Assembly (NCBI GenBank): GCA_021414245.1
Contig: JAIOOU010000003.1
Coordinates: forward strand, 778,825-842,824
From: Chloroflexota bacterium
Lineage (GTDB): Bacteria; Chloroflexota; Anaerolineae; Anaerolineales; Villigracilaceae
DNA length: 64,000 nucleotides
Direction of reading: 5' to 3'
The position numbers and the translations under genes were made by a program. Shown here one piece after another: positions 61,373 to 64,000 of this stretch (the stretch's first letter is position 1; every line of letters begins with the position of its first letter). A model generated the notes under the pieces. That model was not told the DNA's origin and made no database searches. It was given only the letters and a program-made list of their open reading frames with translations.

Positions 61373-61503
61373 GCCCAACGGTATAGCTTTAGCGGCGACG
61401 GGGCGGAGTGTGGATTCTGCTTGGGAGCAAAAAAAGCTCAAAGCCAGAAAAACTGCCTGAAATCGCGCAGACTCCCCGTTGTCCGCTGCAAGCATTGTTA
61501 GGC
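61373..61503 (-). repeat. attC site 22 (131 bp)
   Basis: GCCCAAC and GTTAGGC boxes; type b centre (ATTCTGCTTGGGAGCAA). Confidence 0.9.
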
Positions 61504-61867
61504 CGCATGGCTGGCAGGAAAACTAACAGACGAGGAAAATGTTTTTGGGACGGGGCTCTAAACACTGCTGGGAAATGATTACCGCCCAAAAACCTTGCCG
61601 ATATTATGACACGATTGCGAGCAAAACGCCACAACCAAAAAGGCTTAGCCAACGAAATCAACCTGGCGATCACGATTGCTCATGTGCAAAAAATGCTAAC
61701 AGGCAGACCAAGTTATTGAAGAAGAAAAAACCAACAGACTAAAAAAGCTAACGAGAAAGAAAGACATGGCAGAAAAAACGATTGCCGGGAAAACCTGATT
61801 GCGAGCAAAGGCAAGGAACCAAAAATTAACAAGTGAGACTGTTTTCAAAACAAAAGAAAAACATGCG
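61504..61867. other. Cassette 22, no intact gene
   Basis: 364 bp between two attC sites with no ORF of coding quality on the minus strand. The plus strand is purine-rich and holds a broken HTH-like reading frame, listed separately. Confidence 0.6.
61606..61798 (+). pseudogene. Possible frameshifted small HTH (XRE-like) gene
   Basis: ATG 61606 opens 37 codons: RLRAKRHNQKGLANEINLAITIAHVQKMLTGRPSY, then a stop. LANEINLA...HVQKMLTGRP fits a Cro/CI-type helix-turn-helix. A one-base shift allows the frame to continue EEEKTNRLKKLTRKKDMAEK to a stop at 61796. Short and by-eye only. Confidence 0.3.
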
Positions 61868-61997
61868 GCCTAACGGTTTGCGTTACTTGCTGGTGGGCGG
61901 GCGTGGACAATGCTCATTATAGTGGGAAATGCTGAAGCTAGAAAAATGCTTGAAAATGCCGCTGAATCCCACCAGTCAAGTGCACGCTGTGTTGGGC
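61868..61997 (-). repeat. attC site 23 (130 bp)
   Basis: GCCTAAC and GTTGGGC boxes; type a centre. Confidence 0.93.
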
Positions 61998-62029
61998 GCT
62001 TATTGCCATTAAGAACTATTTGGGGCATT

Positions 62030-62803
62030 TCATTCGCCAAAGATACTCACAAAATCGCGAAAAACATTAGATGGCGGTTCTGTTAATTCATAAGCGCTTC
62101 CAGATATTGAGTGTAACGCTCGAATTTCATTAAGCTTTTCATTGATAGGAATACCAAAAATCCACCTGGTTTCAATAGTAATTAGTTTTGCTTGATACAA
62201 GAGACGGCAGGCTAGAGCTGGGTCTTTTTTGATTGCTAACTCGGCAAGCCAGTGAAATGCCCAGGCAACACCTTTTGGAAAGTTTTTCTCACTACTTAAT
62301 TGATATATATGCAGGAGAATTTTCTTTGCTCCTTCAACATTGTTCGATTCTTTTAAATGATCGGCTACATAACCTGCATACCAGATTTCCTTTGGCCAGA
62401 TACCGCGCTGCCTATTAATTTCATGCAATTCATGTGTCCATGCCCAGCGTCGCTGCATGTTGTATTCTATGGGCAAAAGGGCTTCTAAAAAACCGCAGTA
62501 ATCACCTTGCCGATCATCTACTTTTGCCTGGGATTGCAATTTTAAGAGCTTGTGTTTCCATTTCTCCATATTCTTGCCACGGTAAAGTTCTAGTAACCGT
62601 GAGGTCGCGTCTTTGGCCAGTACAGATTGAAGATCGATTCGTTCCTGTGTTTCTGCCCAATCCCAAATTTCTAAGACTTCATTCCGCAGTTTTCGACGGT
62701 TTTCATCTAAATTAAATGGCGCTTCCCAATCTTCAAATTCTTTGTCGGCTAATAAAGATTGCGCCTTTGCAAGCATCTCTTGATTTGTTGTAGCGGTGTT
62801 CAT
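62030..62803 (-). CDS. Hypothetical helical protein, 257 aa (cassette gene)
   Basis: Predicted all-helical with TPR-like spacing of aromatic and Ala/Leu residues (AKKILLHIYQLSSEKNFPKGVAWAFHWLAELAI; LACRLLYQAKLITIE). No catalytic motif seen and not recognised. ATG 62803 follows no strong Shine-Dalgarno. Stop 33 bp from its attC. Confidence 0.7.
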   Translation of the reverse strand: MNTATTNQEMLAKAQSLLADKEFEDWEAPFNLDENRRKLRNEVLEIWDWAETQERIDLQSVLAKDATSRLLELYRGKNMEKWKHKLLKLQSQAKVDDRQGDYCGFLEALLPIEYNMQRRWAWTHELHEINRQRGIWPKEIWYAGYVADHLKESNNVEGAKKILLHIYQLSSEKNFPKGVAWAFHWLAELAIKKDPALACRLLYQAKLITIETRWIFGIPINEKLNEIRALHSISGSAYELTEPPSNVFRDFVSIFGE

Positions 62804-62849
62804 AGTCTAATTGACACAACCCTTATTGTATTCGTAATCGAACTAAGGC

Positions 62850-62979
62850 GCCCAACGGTTTGCGTTACTTGCTGGTGGGTGGGCGTGGACAATGCTCATT
62901 ATAGTGGTAAATGCCGAAGCCAGAAGAATGTTTGAAAATGCGCCAGAATCCCACCAGTCAAGTGCACGCTTTGTTGGGC
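62850..62979 (-). repeat. attC site 24 (130 bp)
   Basis: GCCCAAC and GTTGGGC boxes; type a centre. Confidence 0.93.
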
Positions 62980-63132
62980 AACCTGCTGGCTTACCAGAAC
63001 GCTGGCGAAAAAAGACACCACCGCAAACATGACAAGATTTTAGATGCAACTTTTCTTTTTACCAAAACTAAAAGACACAACCAGCGAAAACGCCTGCTGT
63101 AAAAGCGCAAAAATAAAGCAAAGCCAAAAGAA

Positions 63133-63438
63133 TTACGAATCGGTTTCTTTTGTAGAATCAGATTGTGAATTACTATTTTTTTTCTTTGTAAAGAAGTAAA
63201 CCACTGCTCCAATTATGGCGACTGGTATTCCGCATATCGCACAAGATGACATTCCCATAATCGTTTGAATTAACATACTGCCTGACCCAGGGTCAAGGTA
63301 TTTCAAAACATTTGACCCTATTATGGGAACAGTTATTAATATGCAGATAAGAAGAATCTTGAACAATTGCAACTTAATATTGTTCACATTTGTTTTTGCT
63401 TGATTGTAATTTCTAATTCCAAACAACTTGGCGTTCAT
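63133..63438 (-). CDS. Small two-helix membrane protein, 101 aa (cassette gene)
   Basis: Helices about residues 23-43 (LFKILLICILITVPIIGS) and 62-84 (AICGIPVAIIGAVVYFF), joined by YLDPGSGSMLIQTIMGM, a DPGSGS motif found in several small bacterial membrane proteins, and a Lys/Ser tail. AAAGGAGTTTTT before ATG 63438 sets the start; the track start is a TTG 16 codons upstream. Function unknown. Confidence 0.72.
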   Translation of the reverse strand: MNAKLFGIRNYNQAKTNVNNIKLQLFKILLICILITVPIIGSNVLKYLDPGSGSMLIQTIMGMSSCAICGIPVAIIGAVVYFFTKKKNSNSQSDSTKETDS

Positions 63439-63561
63439 AAAAACTCCTTTTTGATTTTGTGCTTTCTTCAACAAGAGCGCAAGCAACTATTAGGCTTTTA
63501 ATGCTCAATCTCAAAAACTATACTTGTAAATCAAATACGGTTTTGCCTTTGCTCTTGGGTT

Positions 63562-63691
63562 GCCCAACGGTTTGCGTTACTTGCTGGTGGGCGGGTGTGG
63601 ACAATGCTCATTATAGTGGGAAATGCCGAAGCCAGAAAAATGCCTGAAAATGCCGCAGAATCCCACCAGTCAAGTGCACGCTGTGTTAGGC
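63562..63691 (-). repeat. attC site 25 (130 bp)
   Basis: GCCCAAC and GTTAGGC boxes; type a centre. Last complete site before the window ends. Confidence 0.93.
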
Positions 63692-63796
63692 CACCGACAT
63701 TGAACGCCAGACTCGCCACCTGAAAAAAGAAACCGCCGCTAAAGTTGATGAAATTATTGCACGAACTCCCGACTTTGGCAACAACTAAAAAAGAAT

Positions 63797-64000
63797 ATGA
63801 CTGACCAGAAGATTGCTAAACCTGACATCGCCGAGATTCGATAATACTTACGAAACCGGCTTGAACAATTAAAACCTGATGGACCCAAAACATTGCCAAG
63901 CATGGGAGGCTAAATGGCTTGCAAGACACACTGACTTATTGGAACAAAGCATTTGCGCGGCAAGTGCGGACGAGCGAGAGACCCGCTGAAGATTTCGTGA
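63797..64000 (+). pseudogene. Broken plus-strand gene fragment in last, incomplete cassette
   Basis: ATG 63797 opens MTDQKIAKPDIAEIR, then TAA, and the frame resumes YLRNRLEQLKPDGPKTLP to another stop. A shifted frame later reads LNGLQDTLTYWNKAFARQ to the edge. The pieces look coding but are broken by a stop and a shift. Just upstream (63692-63789) another short open plus-strand stretch ends DEIIARTPDFGNN. No minus-strand gene is seen here. Confidence 0.3.

Noticed and set aside
61539-61742. 67-aa plus-strand ORF in cassette 22
   Set aside because: No Shine-Dalgarno and no recognisable pattern; the overlapping frame with an HTH-like motif is a better, though weak, candidate.
43606-63691. CRISPR array
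   Set aside because: Repeats are about 130 bp with inverted boxes, and spacing is hundreds of bp with full genes between. No short uniform spacers and no cas genes.
41847-64000. MITE or transposon-terminal-repeat explanation for the array
   Set aside because: No target duplications were seen, no transposase lies in the array, and each copy lies at the 3' end of one gene with a fixed orientation, which fits attC instead.

Overview
The window looks like a chromosomal piece of a Chloroflexota bacterium, most likely class Anaerolineae. This is inferred from gene style only: lipoproteins with TPTP or TEAPAATEAPA linkers after the lipobox, very long alpha-2-macroglobulin-like proteins beside a PBP1C, and lone sugar ABC operons without their own ATPase. 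No 16S rRNA or other decisive marker is present.

Region 1 (1-41.8 kb) is ordinary, GC-rich chromosome. It opens with the 3' part of a lipoprotein gene, a tRNA-Pro(CGG) with a clean promoter and terminator, and a 6-phosphofructokinase. Next is a pentose-type sugar locus: a ROK repressor with a near-perfect XylR-like operator over its own promoter, a sugar-binding lipoprotein, two permeases, a Gfo/Idh oxidoreductase, an aldo/keto reductase, a mutarotase-like protein and xylulokinase. A cell-envelope block follows: PBP1C, a histidine kinase with a cyclic-nucleotide-binding domain, a PspC protein and two giant alpha-2-macroglobulin homologues with intact CxEQ thioester motifs, with phosphomannose isomerase, an rRNA methyltransferase and an FKBP isomerase between them. 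Two sugar kinases, release factor 3, thiol peroxidase, a CBS protein, an amidase, several membrane proteins, a GNAT enzyme and a lipocalin-like gene complete the region.

Region 2 (about 41.85 kb to the right edge) is the notable part: a large integron gene-cassette array. At least 25 copies of an imperfect inverted repeat, mostly about 130 bp, separate single, mostly unrelated genes. Each full copy is bounded by RYYYAAC and GTTRRRY boxes and carries inner complementary arms with unpaired bases, the design of integron attC recombination sites. Nearly every gene lies on the minus strand with one attC at its 3' end, and the unpaired bases sit on the arm expected for that orientation. So the array reads right to left, and the integrase gene, attI and Pc promoter are predicted beyond position 64000 (not seen). 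Cassette products include a lactonase-like metallo-beta-lactamase-fold enzyme, a LuxR-HTH/DUF805 fusion, a glycosyltransferase, a PPOX flavoprotein, two RibD/DHFR-like reductases, a zinc metallopeptidase, a DUF1801 protein, a cupin, a thioesterase, an alpha/beta hydrolase, an EamA exporter, a DUF1214/DUF1254 pair, a HEPN-type protein, lipoproteins, a glycerophosphodiesterase and several unknowns. Distal (left) attC sites are degenerate and a broken IS110-family transposase remnant lies just outside them, which marks the old end of the array. Some attC sites carry extra small hairpins, and one has collapsed to 19 bp, joining two cassettes.
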